Positions 41,449 to 51,088 of a stretch of 64,000 nt of DNA are shown here, in pieces. The position numbers were made by a program, and so were the translations under genes. The notes under the pieces are model-generated. The model saw only the letters and a list, made by a program, of their open reading frames with translations. It was not told where the DNA came from and made no database searches. This DNA comes from Desulfuromonas sp. KJ2020. GTDB taxonomy: Bacteria; Desulfobacterota; Desulfuromonadia; Desulfuromonadales; SZUA-540. How positions within the stretch are numbered: the stretch's first letter is position 1; the number at the start of each line of letters is the position of its first letter. The DNA lies in the NCBI RefSeq assembly GCF_024197615.1, contig NZ_JAKUKE010000003.1, positions 1,265,436-1,329,435 of the forward strand. The letters run 5' to 3'.

Positions 41449-44400
41449 GCGGCCCTCCCCCCTTTCTCAATATTGCACAAAAAGGCCTTGTACTCGGGGA
41501 TGGTGGTGTTAGCGCAACCCACCGCCGTCGTCAGCACATTGGCGCTGTCCCCCCGGGCCATGCCGCCGAAACCGAAATGCCAGGGCAGACCGACCTGCTC
41601 GATGAGACGGCCGCTGACCCGCAAGGGCTTGATGCGGGACGTCACCAGCGCCTTGGCCTGGATGCTGCCGCGCTCGGAGGAGACGGTCACCAGATCGCCG
41701 TTCCTGATCCCTTTCCAGTCCGCCAGCTGCTCGCTGATTTCCACGAACATATCCGGCACCAGCTCGACCAGCCAGGGCAGGTTGCGGGTCATGGCCCCGG
41801 CCTGCCAGTGCTCCGAGACCCGGTAGGTGGTCCCGACATAGGGGAACTTGTCGGCGTTGCTGAGCTTGGCCGGGATCGCGACAGCTGGATTGCACTGCTG
41901 CGGGCTCATCATGTTGGAAACAGGGCTCTCCATGGGCTCATAGTGCTCAGGCAGGGGGCCGTCCGCCAGACCGGCGGCGAAAAGACGGCCGTAGCCTTCC
42001 GGGATCATAATAAAAGGATTTTTGGTACCGTCCTCGTTCATGGGGGCCCAGCCACCGTCAGGCACATCCCCTTCCCACTTGCGGGTGAGAGCGTTCCAGG
42101 CGATAACCGCTTTTTTCGGATTGAGCGGCCTGCCATCCAGGTCAACGGAAGCCCGGTTATAGAGAATGCGGCGGTTGACCGGCCAGCACCAGGCCCAGTT
42201 GTGATACATCTCCAGGCCGGTGGGATCCTCCAGCCCGCGGCGCTGCATCATGTTGCCGGCCTCGGTGAAAGATCCGCAGTAGAGCCAGTTGCCACTGAGG
42301 GTGGAACCGTCCTCCTGCAGGAAGGCGAAGCTGGGCACCTGCTGCCCTTTTTTGTAGAGCTTGCCCTTGATCTCCACGTCGCGGGTGAACTGGCCGTTAC
42401 ACTCCCTGGCCACCATATCGATGTCCGGCTCGTGGCCGTCGCCATAGTTCCAGGCCAGATTGACGATGGGTTCGGGAAAGACCCCGCCTTTCTCGTAAAG
42501 CGCTTTGAGGCGCTTGAACATCTGATCGACGATGAAGGCGTCGCTTTCGGCTTCACCGGGTGGATCAACCGCTTTATAGCGCCACTGGGCCCAGCGCCCG
42601 GAGTTGGAGATGCTCCCCTGCTTCTCGACGCTGGACGCGGCCGGCAGCAGAAAGACCTCGGTGTCGATGGTCCTGGGATCGACGCCGGGGCGTTTCCAGA
42701 AGATGGAGGTCTCCGTCTCCCAGAGGTCGGCCGCGACCAGCCACTTGAGCTGATCCAGGCCGCTGGCGATACCGTTGGTGTCAGGACCGCCGACGATGGG
42801 GTTCGTCCCCATGCAGAAGAGCCCTTCGAATCCACCGGCCTGCAGCCGATCCATGAGCTTGATGAACGAATAGTTGTCGCTCTTCTTGGGCAGATAGTCG
42901 TAGCAGAAGTCGTTTTTCGCCGTGGCATGCTCACCCCAGTAGGCCTTGAGCAGACTGGTCATGTATTTGGGCGTATTGCTCCACCAGTTGGCGCTGTTGG
43001 GGTCGCTGCTTTTCGGAGTGACCTTGTCCAGATACGTGGCGTAGTCGACATGGTGGAAGTCGGGCACCTTCAGATAGCCGGGGAGGATGTGGTAGAGAAT
43101 GGCGTAGTCCGTCGACCCCTGCACATTCGATTCGCCGCGCAGAGCGTTGATCCCCCCGCCGGCGATGCCGATATTTCCCAGCAGCAGCTGCAGCATGGCG
43201 TAGGAGCGCACGTTCTGGGTACCGTAGGTGTGCTGGGTCGTTCCCATGGCGTACATGATGGTCGCCGCCTTGTCGGGTCGGCCGGTAGCGCAGAAAGTAC
43301 GGGCTACCGCCATGTAGTCCTGAATGGCCGTCCCGGTAATCTCGCAGACCATGGCCGGGGTGTAGCGGCTGTAGTGTTTCTTCATCAACTGATAGACACA
43401 ACGAGGGTCCTGCAGGGTATGGTCGCGCAGGGCGTTGCCGTCTTTATCGGTCTTGTATTTCCAGCTGTCCTTGTCGTAACTGAACTTTTCGGCGTTGTAG
43501 CCGCTGAAAATCCCTTCGTTGAAATCGAAGGCGTCATCGACCAGGAAGGAAGCGTTGGTGTACTGCACAACGTAATCCTTCTGGATGAGGTCGTTCTCCA
43601 GCACGTAGTTGATCAGCCCCCCCATAAAAGCGATATCGGTGCCGGGACGCAGCTGGGCATAAATATTGGCCTTGGAGGAGGTCCGGGTATAGCGGGGATC
43701 GACGCTGATCAGGGTGGCGCCGCTGTCCATGGCCTTTTCGACGTACTTGAAAGAAATAGGATGATTTTCAGCCGGGTTGGAGCCAATACAGAGGATGACA
43801 TCCGCATGCTGGATATCGTTCCAGTGATTGGTCATGGCACCGCGGCCAAAGGAGGCTGCCAGACCGGCAACCGTAGCGCTGTGTCATATTCGGGCCTGGT
43901 GTTCCAGGTAACTGACCCCCATGGCGCGGGCGAACTTGCCCCAGAGGTAACACTCTTCGTTGTCGAGAGCCGCGGCGCCTAAAAAGGCCATGCCTTCATT
44001 GCGGTTGACGACGTATTCCTTGCCGGCCCGGTTCTCCGTCTTGACGAAGTGACGGTCGCGGGAATCCTTCATCAGCTCGGCAATGCGATTCATGGTCCAG
44101 TCCCAGGATTTTTCCTCCCAGCGATCGCTGCCAGGAGCACGGTACTGCACCTTGGTCAGCCGTCGTTCGTTGTTGGCCACCTGGAACAGGGCACTCCCTT
44201 TGGAACAGAGGGCACCGCGATTAATGGGATGCTCCGGGTCCCCTTCAATGTTGACGATCTTGCCGTTCTTGGTGTGAACGATCATGCCGCAGCCGACAGC
44301 ACAGTACGGACAGACGGTGGTCGAGGTCTGCAGTCCCTTGGTACGCAGCTCGGCACTGTCCAACCCGGCGTGAGCCGGCTTCCCCGAAACAGCCAGCCCG

Positions 44401-44450
44401 GCTGCCGCCAGACCGCTTCCTTTGAGAAAATTCCTTCTGGTAACACCCAT
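41445..44450 (-). CDS. fdnG: Selenocysteine formate dehydrogenase, catalytic subunit (Tat-exported)
   Basis: One gene interrupted by an in-frame TGA at 43886-43884 that should be read as selenocysteine 189: the residues around it are HQARI-U-HSATVAGLAASFGRG, the FdnG active-site context. The full product is 1001 residues, matching FdnG. A Tat signal (TRRNFLKG, residues 4-11) precedes the [4Fe-4S] site C47-xx-C50-xxx-C54...C82. Molybdopterin/tungstopterin-binding domains fill the remainder. It oxidises formate to CO2 at a bis-MGD centre in the periplasm. The reading frame on both sides of TGA is continuous and a stem-loop follows the codon. First gene of an operon with Fe-S and HybB-type subunits; it has a near-perfect sigma-54 promoter. 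Confidence 0.96.
43854..43886 (-). promoter_or_regulatory. bSECIS element for selenocysteine insertion
   Basis: Immediately 3' of the TGA, minus-strand GGTTGCC, loop GGTCT, GGCAGCC forms a 7-bp stem with one G-T or mismatch allowed, 11 nt after the TGA codon. The GGUCU loop matches the SelB-binding loop of E. coli fdhF/fdnG hairpins. Confidence 0.88.
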
Positions 44451-44512
44451 GCACTCTCTCCTTGAATGGTATACAACGACCGTATGCGGTCATTTGAGTC
44501 TCCCCTGTCATT

Positions 44513-44529
44513 GGCAACCTCTGTGCCAA
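44513..44529 (-). promoter_or_regulatory. Sigma-54 promoter of the formate dehydrogenase operon
   Basis: The minus strand reads TTGGCACAGAGGTTGCC, a perfect match to TGGCAC-N5-TTGC. Predicted start near 44502, about 52 nt before the ATG at 44450. A GGGGCATTCCCC element sits directly upstream of the -24 box. Confidence 0.88.
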
Positions 44530-44630
44530 TGGGGCATTCCCCTTAGCCTCCCCCTCGGCAGTCCGCATGGTTGCTGCCTGTCCCCGAAATCGGTGCGCCC
44601 TTGGTTTCCGCCATGTCGAAGAGGACAGGT

Positions 44631-44665
44631 GGGTCATTTTTTCTCCCGGCGGGTCATATCGACCC
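44631..44665. promoter_or_regulatory. Enhancer sites between fdnG and the response regulator gene
   Basis: A perfect palindrome GGGTC-ATATC-GACCC (44651-44665) and a half-site GGGTCATTTT (44631) 20 bp away mirror the pair upstream of fdhD-mobA. They lie about 156 bp upstream of the predicted fdnG start and about 120 bp before the regulator ATG, so they could also mediate autoregulation. The rest of the 44451-44784 gap shows no gene; the regulator's own promoter was not recognised with confidence. Confidence 0.65.
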
Positions 44666-44784
44666 AACACCGGGCCTGCGAACTCTCCTCGCGGGGAGGC
44701 CGGATCGCACCCTGGCCAAGGCCCTTCCCATCTGGAATAATTTGTGCTTATTATGAAAATCTTTAACACCTTCCGGGAGAAATC

Positions 44785-46167
44785 ATGGCCAAACGAATCA
44801 TCGTGGTAGATGACGAAGACGGCATGCGCCGCTACCTGAACAAAATGCTGACCGGCTGGGGCTACGAGGCGGAAACCTTTGCGGACCCTCTGTTGATGCT
44901 GAAGTTTCTGGGGCAGGCCGATTCGGAATGCGACCTGGTTTTGCTTGACGTCAAAATGCCGGAAATGGACGGTATTGAGGCCCTGACCCGCATCAGGAGT
45001 ATCCGTCCCGATTTGCCCGTTATCATGATGACCGGCCACGGCACCATCGACTCGGCGGTCGAAGCCATGAAGATCGGCGCCTACGACTATCTGAGCAAGC
45101 CCTTTCCTCAGGAGAAACTGCAGACCCTGCTCGTTCATGCCATGGAACGGGAAAAACTGCGGGAAGAGAACCTGTCTCTCAAGAAAGAGCTGCAGGAACG
45201 CCACACGCCGGGCAAGCCCGTCTTCGTCAGCGATAAATTCCGTCAGGTCTACGAACTGGCCTTGCGGGTGGCCGCCAGCGACGCCAACATTCTGGTGCTG
45301 GGCGAAAGCGGCACGGGTAAAGAGCTCATCGCTGGCACCATCCACTACGCCAGCCCCCGCGCCGCCAACCGCTTTCTGGCCATCAACTGCGCGGCCCTGT
45401 CGGAAACCCTGCTGGAGAGCCAGCTCTTCGGCCACGTCAAAGGCTCCTTCACCGGCGCCCTGCAGTCGCAGAAGGGCTTTCTGGAAGAAGCCGACGGCGG
45501 CACCCTTTTTCTGGACGAGGTGGGCGATATCAGCCCCGGCCTGCAGGCCAAGCTGCTGCGCGTCATCCAGGAAGGCGAGTTCATCCCCGTCGGCGCCACC
45601 CGCCCCAAAAAGGTCGATGTCCGCTTCATCGCCGTCACCAACAAGGATCTGGAAAAGGAAGTGGCCGAGGGCCGTTTTCGGGAGGACCTCTATTACCGTC
45701 TTAACGTCATCTGCCTGAATCTGCCCCCCCTGCGGGAGAGGCGGGAGGATATCGTTCCTCTGGCGCAGCACTTTCTCGAAAAAATGATTCAGAAAATGAA
45801 AAAAAACCTCCAGGGCATCGCCCCCGAGGCCCTAGAGGTTCTGCAGAACTATCACTGGCCCGGCAACATCCGCGAGCTGCAGAACGTCATCGAGCGGGCG
45901 GCCATTCTGGCCTTGGACGATCAGATCACGGTGGACCTGCTGCCAATCCGTCTCAGCGCTGCCCCGACGCCTGCCGCTGTCATCGACACTATCGATATGC
46001 CCCTGAGCCTGCGGGAGGCGGAACGGCGGCAAATCAACCGGGCCATGAAAAAAACCGCCGGCAATAAAAGTCAGGCGGCTCTGCTGTTGGGCATCACCAG
46101 AAAAACTCTCGACCGCAAGATCAAGGAATTCGACATGCCTGCGCCGGAAGAGGCGGACACCCCATGA
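44785..46167 (+). CDS. NtrC-family sigma-54-dependent response regulator
   Basis: Encodes 460 residues. The receiver domain has acidic D9/D10 and phospho-acceptor D55 (LLDVKMPEMDG). The AAA+ domain has Walker A GESGTGKE (about 173-180), the sigma-54 contact loop GSFTGA (a variant of GAFTGA), Walker B GGTLFLDEVGD and the arginine-finger region. A Fis-type helix-turn-helix ends the protein (NKSQAALLLGITRKTLDRKI). It opens sigma-54 promoters after phosphorylation. It is divergent from the formate dehydrogenase operon and overlaps its kinase gene by 4 nt, so it is the likely activator of the two fdh-linked sigma-54 promoters (inference). Confidence 0.95.
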   Translation: MAKRIIVVDDEDGMRRYLNKMLTGWGYEAETFADPLLMLKFLGQADSECDLVLLDVKMPEMDGIEALTRIRSIRPDLPVIMMTGHGTIDSAVEAMKIGAYDYLSKPFPQEKLQTLLVHAMEREKLREENLSLKKELQERHTPGKPVFVSDKFRQVYELALRVAASDANILVLGESGTGKELIAGTIHYASPRAANRFLAINCAALSETLLESQLFGHVKGSFTGALQSQKGFLEEADGGTLFLDEVGDISPGLQAKLLRVIQEGEFIPVGATRPKKVDVRFIAVTNKDLEKEVAEGRFREDLYYRLNVICLNLPPLRERREDIVPLAQHFLEKMIQKMKKNLQGIAPEALEVLQNYHWPGNIRELQNVIERAAILALDDQITVDLLPIRLSAAPTPAAVIDTIDMPLSLREAERRQINRAMKKTAGNKSQAALLLGITRKTLDRKIKEFDMPAPEEADTP

Positions 46168-48125
46168 ACCTGCCCTTGCCCCGCCCTCTCTCCATTCGCG
46201 GCAAGTTGACCCTGGCAGCACTCGCCCCTCTGATCGTCGTGCTGATCCTGGTTACCGTCGCCATCGTTTACCTCATCAATGCCTACATCGTCGGCGACAC
46301 CCAGAAACGCGTCCGGAACGAGATGGATTCGGCGCGGGCCGTCTATCTGCGCGAACTGGAGCGTATCCGCGATGTCGTCCGCTTCACGGCCCACTCCGAC
46401 GCCACCTCCCGCTCCCTGAGTCAGGGCCAGTCGGCTCTATTGCTCGACGAACTGGCGTCCATTGAGCGCCGGGAACAGCTGGACATCCTCGGCATCAGCG
46501 ACCCCTTGGGCCGGACGCTCCATCCGGAGGCGCCGATCACGGCATTTTCACCATTCATGGAAAGGTCGCTTTATCAGGGGAGCTTTGCCGGCACCGCCCT
46601 TCTCACCGCCGAACAGATGCAGGAGCTGTCCCCCGATCTCGCCAGAAAGGCCCGTATCGCTCTCATTGACGGGGATAAACCGTCTGAAGCCTTTGAAACC
46701 AGGGGCATGTTTCTGGTCAGCGTGGCACCCGTCAGAGACAAGGCGGGCCATGTCCTGGGATTTCTCTATGGGGGGAAATTACTCAACAAGCATCTGAGCC
46801 TGGTGGATGAAATTCAAAAGATCATTTATGGCGAAGAAAAATTTGACGGTATAGAACGCGGGAGTGCCACCCTCTTTCTGGGTGATCGGCGCATCGCCAC
46901 CACCATCCGCCTGGATGACGGCAGCCGCGCCCTGGGGACTCAGGTTTCACCGCAGGTCGCCAAAGCGGTACTGGAAGAGAAGCAGAGCTGGCTGGGACGG
47001 GCGCGGGTGATCGACGAATGGTACCTGACCGCCTATGAGCCTCTATTGGATATCGACGGTCAACCCATTGGTGCCCTGTACGTCGGCCTGCTGGAGAAGC
47101 CGTTTATGGCCCTCAAGGCGCGAGTGGGTGGCATCCTGTTCGGACTTCTTCTGCTCGGCAGCGGTATCGGCTATCTGTTGGCGCGCGAAATATCCCGTCA
47201 TCTGAGCCGTCCCCTGCTCGCTCTGGACGCCATGGCACAGCGGGTGGCGGCGGGAGAAAAACATCTGCAGCTGCCAGAAACCGGAAAAGACGAAATCGGC
47301 CATCTTACCCGGACCTTCAACCACATGGCGGCAGCCCTCAATGAGCGAGAAACGCAGCTGAACAGTATGAACCAGCAACTCGAGGAGAAGGTCCGCGAGC
47401 GAACCCGCCAGCTCGAAGAGAGAAACGACGAACTGATCCGCACGCGGGACGAGCTGCTGCGCAGCGAAAAACTCGCCGCCGTCGGCTCCCTGGCCGCCGG
47501 GGTCGCTCATGAGATCAACAACCCGGCCGCCATCATTCGCGGAAATGTTGAAATCCTGCTGATGGACCTGCCACCCGGGGCCGAGGGGCGCGAAGAGGCT
47601 GAAGAAATTCTGAAACAGACCGAACGGATTTCCCGTATTACCCAGAACATGCTCACCTTCGCCCGCGAGCAGGCGATTCATCCTCGGCCCGTCGAGGTCA
47701 ACAACCTGCTCGACGATATCGTCGCCCAGGTCAGTCATCAGGTCAGTATCGGAACAGTTGAGATCATTCGTCAATTCGGGACCGATCTGCCGCCCCTCAT
47801 GACGGACGAGGAGCGATTGCGCCAGGTGTTCACCAACCTGCTGATCAATGCCCTGCAGGCCATGAATGGCCAAGGAGACCTGACCCTGCGCACTCGGCTG
47901 GTGAAGGGCGCCGTGGAAGTGACCGTACAGGACACCGGACCGGGCATCTCCGAAAATATCCGCAATGCGATTTTCAACCCGTTCTTCACCAGTAAAAAAC
48001 ACGGCACCGGGCTGGGGCTATCGACCGCTTACGGCATCGTACAAAGTATGGGAGGGAAAATCGAAGTGGAAAGCCGGGAAGGGGAAGGCAGTCTTTTCCG
48101 CGTCATCCTGCCGCAAAAGGCCTGA
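46164..48125 (+). CDS. Membrane sensor histidine kinase partner
   Basis: Encodes 653 residues: transmembrane helix about 16-40, a periplasmic Cache-like sensor region of about 270 residues, second helix about 320-338, a HAMP linker, a coiled coil, the HisKA box GVAHEINNPAAIIRGN (phospho-histidine 449), and the HATPase domain with N-box NLLINALQAM, DTGPGIS and KKHGTGLGLSTAYGIV. Translation is coupled to the regulator by ATGA. The signal is unknown; location next to formate dehydrogenase suggests a small organic or respiratory cue. Confidence 0.94.
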   Translation: MNLPLPRPLSIRGKLTLAALAPLIVVLILVTVAIVYLINAYIVGDTQKRVRNEMDSARAVYLRELERIRDVVRFTAHSDATSRSLSQGQSALLLDELASIERREQLDILGISDPLGRTLHPEAPITAFSPFMERSLYQGSFAGTALLTAEQMQELSPDLARKARIALIDGDKPSEAFETRGMFLVSVAPVRDKAGHVLGFLYGGKLLNKHLSLVDEIQKIIYGEEKFDGIERGSATLFLGDRRIATTIRLDDGSRALGTQVSPQVAKAVLEEKQSWLGRARVIDEWYLTAYEPLLDIDGQPIGALYVGLLEKPFMALKARVGGILFGLLLLGSGIGYLLAREISRHLSRPLLALDAMAQRVAAGEKHLQLPETGKDEIGHLTRTFNHMAAALNERETQLNSMNQQLEEKVRERTRQLEERNDELIRTRDELLRSEKLAAVGSLAAGVAHEINNPAAIIRGNVEILLMDLPPGAEGREEAEEILKQTERISRITQNMLTFAREQAIHPRPVEVNNLLDDIVAQVSHQVSIGTVEIIRQFGTDLPPLMTDEERLRQVFTNLLINALQAMNGQGDLTLRTRLVKGAVEVTVQDTGPGISENIRNAIFNPFFTSKKHGTGLGLSTAYGIVQSMGGKIEVESREGEGSLFRVILPQKA

Positions 48126-48153
48126 AACAGCCCTCCTCCGTCCCGGTTCTTAG

Positions 48154-49317
48154 CTAGCGGGCCAACTGCAAAATCTCGCCGATAACCTCCTCCGTATAAT
48201 CATCCAGACGCCATTTTTTCGCCAGCATAACGGCATTGGCGGCAATCTTCGGAATGTCTGTCGCGGGGATGCCAGCCGCCGTGAGCGTGGTCGGGCTGCC
48301 GATACGCTCAAACCAGGCCTTGAGAGCAGCCGTTCCCTTGGCGGCAGCCTGCTGGTCATCCGCTTCACTGATCCCGAAAACCTCCCGGCCAAAGCGAGCG
48401 AAGCGTGCAGGCGCGCGGCGAGCGGTGTAGGCCATCCAGGCCGGCAGCACAATAGAGAGGCCGGCGCCGTGGGCGATGTCGTAGATGGCGCTCAGGGAAT
48501 GCTCGATCATGTGATTGGGGAAGCCGAAGGGGCCGATACCGGCGGGGGTCAAACCGTTGAGGGCCAGAGTCGCCGACCACATCATGGTTGCCCGCGCCTC
48601 ATAATCTCGGGGATCAACCAGAATACGGTCGGTGCTCTCCATGACGGTCTTGACCAGGGCTTCAACCAGGCGGTCCTGCAGGGGCGTGTTGGGATCGGTG
48701 GCGGTAAAATACCCTTCCAACAGATGGCAGATGGCATCCACCCCGGAATAGGCTGTGTAGTTGGCCGGTACCGTGTACGTCAGGGTCGGGTCCAGTATGG
48801 ATACCTTGGGAAACAGGAGGGGCGAGCCGATATTGAATTTCTGGCCGGTCTCCTCATTGGTGACGACGCCCCCCGAATTCATTTCAGAGGCGGTCGCCGC
48901 CAGCGTGAGCACAGTGACGATGGGCAAGGCATCACGGACCGTCGCCTTGTCGATGAAAAAGTCCCAGACATCCCCGTCCGTTCTGGCACCAGCCGCGATC
49001 GCTTTGGACTCGTCAATGACGCTGCCGCCGCCCACGGCGACAATCAGATCAACCTGCTGCTCTTTCGCGAGCTGGACACCTTCGCGCACATGGGACAGCA
49101 CCGGGTTGGATTTGACGCCGGCGAATTCAACAACCTGCAATGAAGACGCCTCCAGCGATTTTTTTACCAGGTCATAAACGCCGGTTTTCTTGATGCTCGA
49201 CTGCCCGTAGACCATCAAGACTTTCTGGCCAAACTTCGCTGCCTGCTTGCCCACCTGCCCGGCTGTATCTTGACCAAAAACAATTTTCGTCGGGTTCCAA
49301 AAGGTAAAACTCTGCAT
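48154..49317 (-). CDS. Iron-containing alcohol dehydrogenase (YqhD/BDH type)
   Basis: Encodes 387 residues from the ATG at 49317 (MQSFTFWNPTKIVFG), with AGGAGG upstream; an upstream in-frame extension lacks a comparable site. The NAD(P) loop is VAVGGGSVIDESKAIAA; the metal-binding residues lie in DAICHLLEGY and HMIEHSLSAIYDIAHGAGLS. The layout follows E. coli YqhD, an NADPH-dependent aldehyde reductase. It is convergent with the kinase gene across 28 bp. Confidence 0.93.
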   Translation of the reverse strand: MQSFTFWNPTKIVFGQDTAGQVGKQAAKFGQKVLMVYGQSSIKKTGVYDLVKKSLEASSLQVVEFAGVKSNPVLSHVREGVQLAKEQQVDLIVAVGGGSVIDESKAIAAGARTDGDVWDFFIDKATVRDALPIVTVLTLAATASEMNSGGVVTNEETGQKFNIGSPLLFPKVSILDPTLTYTVPANYTAYSGVDAICHLLEGYFTATDPNTPLQDRLVEALVKTVMESTDRILVDPRDYEARATMMWSATLALNGLTPAGIGPFGFPNHMIEHSLSAIYDIAHGAGLSIVLPAWMAYTARRAPARFARFGREVFGISEADDQQAAAKGTAALKAWFERIGSPTTLTAAGIPATDIPKIAANAVMLAKKWRLDDYTEEVIGEILQLAR

Positions 49318-49477
49318 ATTGCCTCCTGCTGATGTTCTGGGTGAATCAAACGATGACGAGCTGAAATTTTCCATTTTCAGATCCAAACCAATCCTGCAAA
49401 GATACCATCACCTACCGCGAAGGCAACCCCAGCCGGGGAGCCTCCGGCATCTCCAAAGAGGAAAACGACTATAAATC

Positions 49478-49506
49478 TTGCACTTGGAGGAGTCCTGCGC
49501 TATATT
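49478..49506 (+). promoter_or_regulatory. Sigma-70-type promoter of the SprA-like gene
   Basis: TTGCAC (49478-49483) and TATATT (49501-49506) are 17 bp apart. Predicted start near 49513, about 70 nt before the ATG. Confidence 0.5.
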
Positions 49507-49582
49507 CAGCCTCGGGACTCATTAAAACACCCCTCAGCTCTAAACAAGGCAATCCCCAAACTTTTGATGGGATTTCTTCGGC

Positions 49583-50233
49583 ATGGACGACATTGCAGCA
49601 GCCCTGACATATCCCCTGGTTCCCGTCACCGTCCCCTCTTCCCGGGAAAAAATCCAGGAGCGACGATCGCCGGGAGTCTCAGAAGGCCGCCATGACCCTG
49701 CGACCTCCGCCGGCACCGATTCGGCTTCACAGGATCAGGTGAGCCTGAGCCGGGAGGCGCAGGAGCTGGCCAGGCTGGCTCGCCGCGACCGGGAAGTCCG
49801 CGCCCATGAGGCAGCTCACGCGGCCATGGGTGGCCCCTATGCTGCAGCGCCCTCCTTCAGCTATACCCGTGGCCCGGATGGCACCCAATACGCCACCGGA
49901 GGAGAAGTCAGCATTGATGTTTCGGCTGTACCCGGTGACCCTGAAGCAACCCTGCAAAAAGCTCAGGTCATCCATGCTGCCGCGCTGGCCCCGGCTCAGC
50001 CTTCCTCCGCAGATCGCCTCATCGCCGCCAAGGCCAGCCGCATGGCTATTGAGGCCCGTGCCGAAATTCAGGCCCAAAACAGCGCCTTTGCCTCGGATTC
50101 TTCCTCCCTTCGGGATTCGCCCCCCACAGAAACTCCAGCCACTCGCCAAGCCGTTTTGCGCACCTATGGACCTCCCCAGACCGACCCCATTCCCCTGCCC
50201 AGCCCTGGTTCACTGCTCAATTTTCTCGCCTGA
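49583..50233 (+). CDS. SprA-family putative metalloprotease
   Basis: Encodes 216 residues. A Pro/Ser-rich N terminus leads to the conserved core VSLSREAQELARLARRDREVRAHEAAHAA, with HEAAH at 75-79 as a possible HExxH zinc site, then GPYAAAPSFSYTRGPDGTQYATGGEVSIDVS. This is the layout of the small SprA-related catalase/metalloprotease-like family found in many proteobacteria. No signal peptide is evident. The C-terminal third is low complexity. Catalysis is unproven. It is an isolated gene convergent with frdB. Confidence 0.8.
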   Translation: MDDIAAALTYPLVPVTVPSSREKIQERRSPGVSEGRHDPATSAGTDSASQDQVSLSREAQELARLARRDREVRAHEAAHAAMGGPYAAAPSFSYTRGPDGTQYATGGEVSIDVSAVPGDPEATLQKAQVIHAAALAPAQPSSADRLIAAKASRMAIEARAEIQAQNSAFASDSSSLRDSPPTETPATRQAVLRTYGPPQTDPIPLPSPGSLLNFLA

Positions 50234-50277
50234 TCTTTTTCTCCCCGAAAAGGGTGATTTAGCCTCAAATAAAAAAA

Positions 50278-50301
50278 GAGGCGGGTCATAGGACCCGCCT
50301 C
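50278..50301 (-). terminator. Terminator of the frd operon
   Basis: A perfect 10-bp stem GAGGCGGGTC / GACCCGCCTC with a 4-nt loop; on the minus strand it is followed by TTTTTTTATTT. It lies 47 bp after the frdB stop codon. Confidence 0.88.
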
Positions 50302-50347
50302 AATAAAAACCCATTGTATCCAATGGAAGGGATAATTGCCTGTGGCC

Positions 50348-51087
<740 letters not shown>

Positions 51088-51088
<1 letters not shown>

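Noticed and set aside
43884-43886. Stop codon suggesting a broken formate dehydrogenase pseudogene
   Set aside because: The position, flanking residues and following hairpin identify it as a selenocysteine codon.
41577-43982. 801-codon plus-strand open frame
   Set aside because: Antisense to the formate dehydrogenase gene, which has unmistakable family motifs; long shadows arise from GC-rich third positions.
44530-44542. TGGGGCATTCCCC next to the fdnG promoter as another cytochrome-island operator
   Set aside because: The spacer is 4 nt instead of 6 and it sits against the -24 box, so similarity to the other sites is probably accidental.
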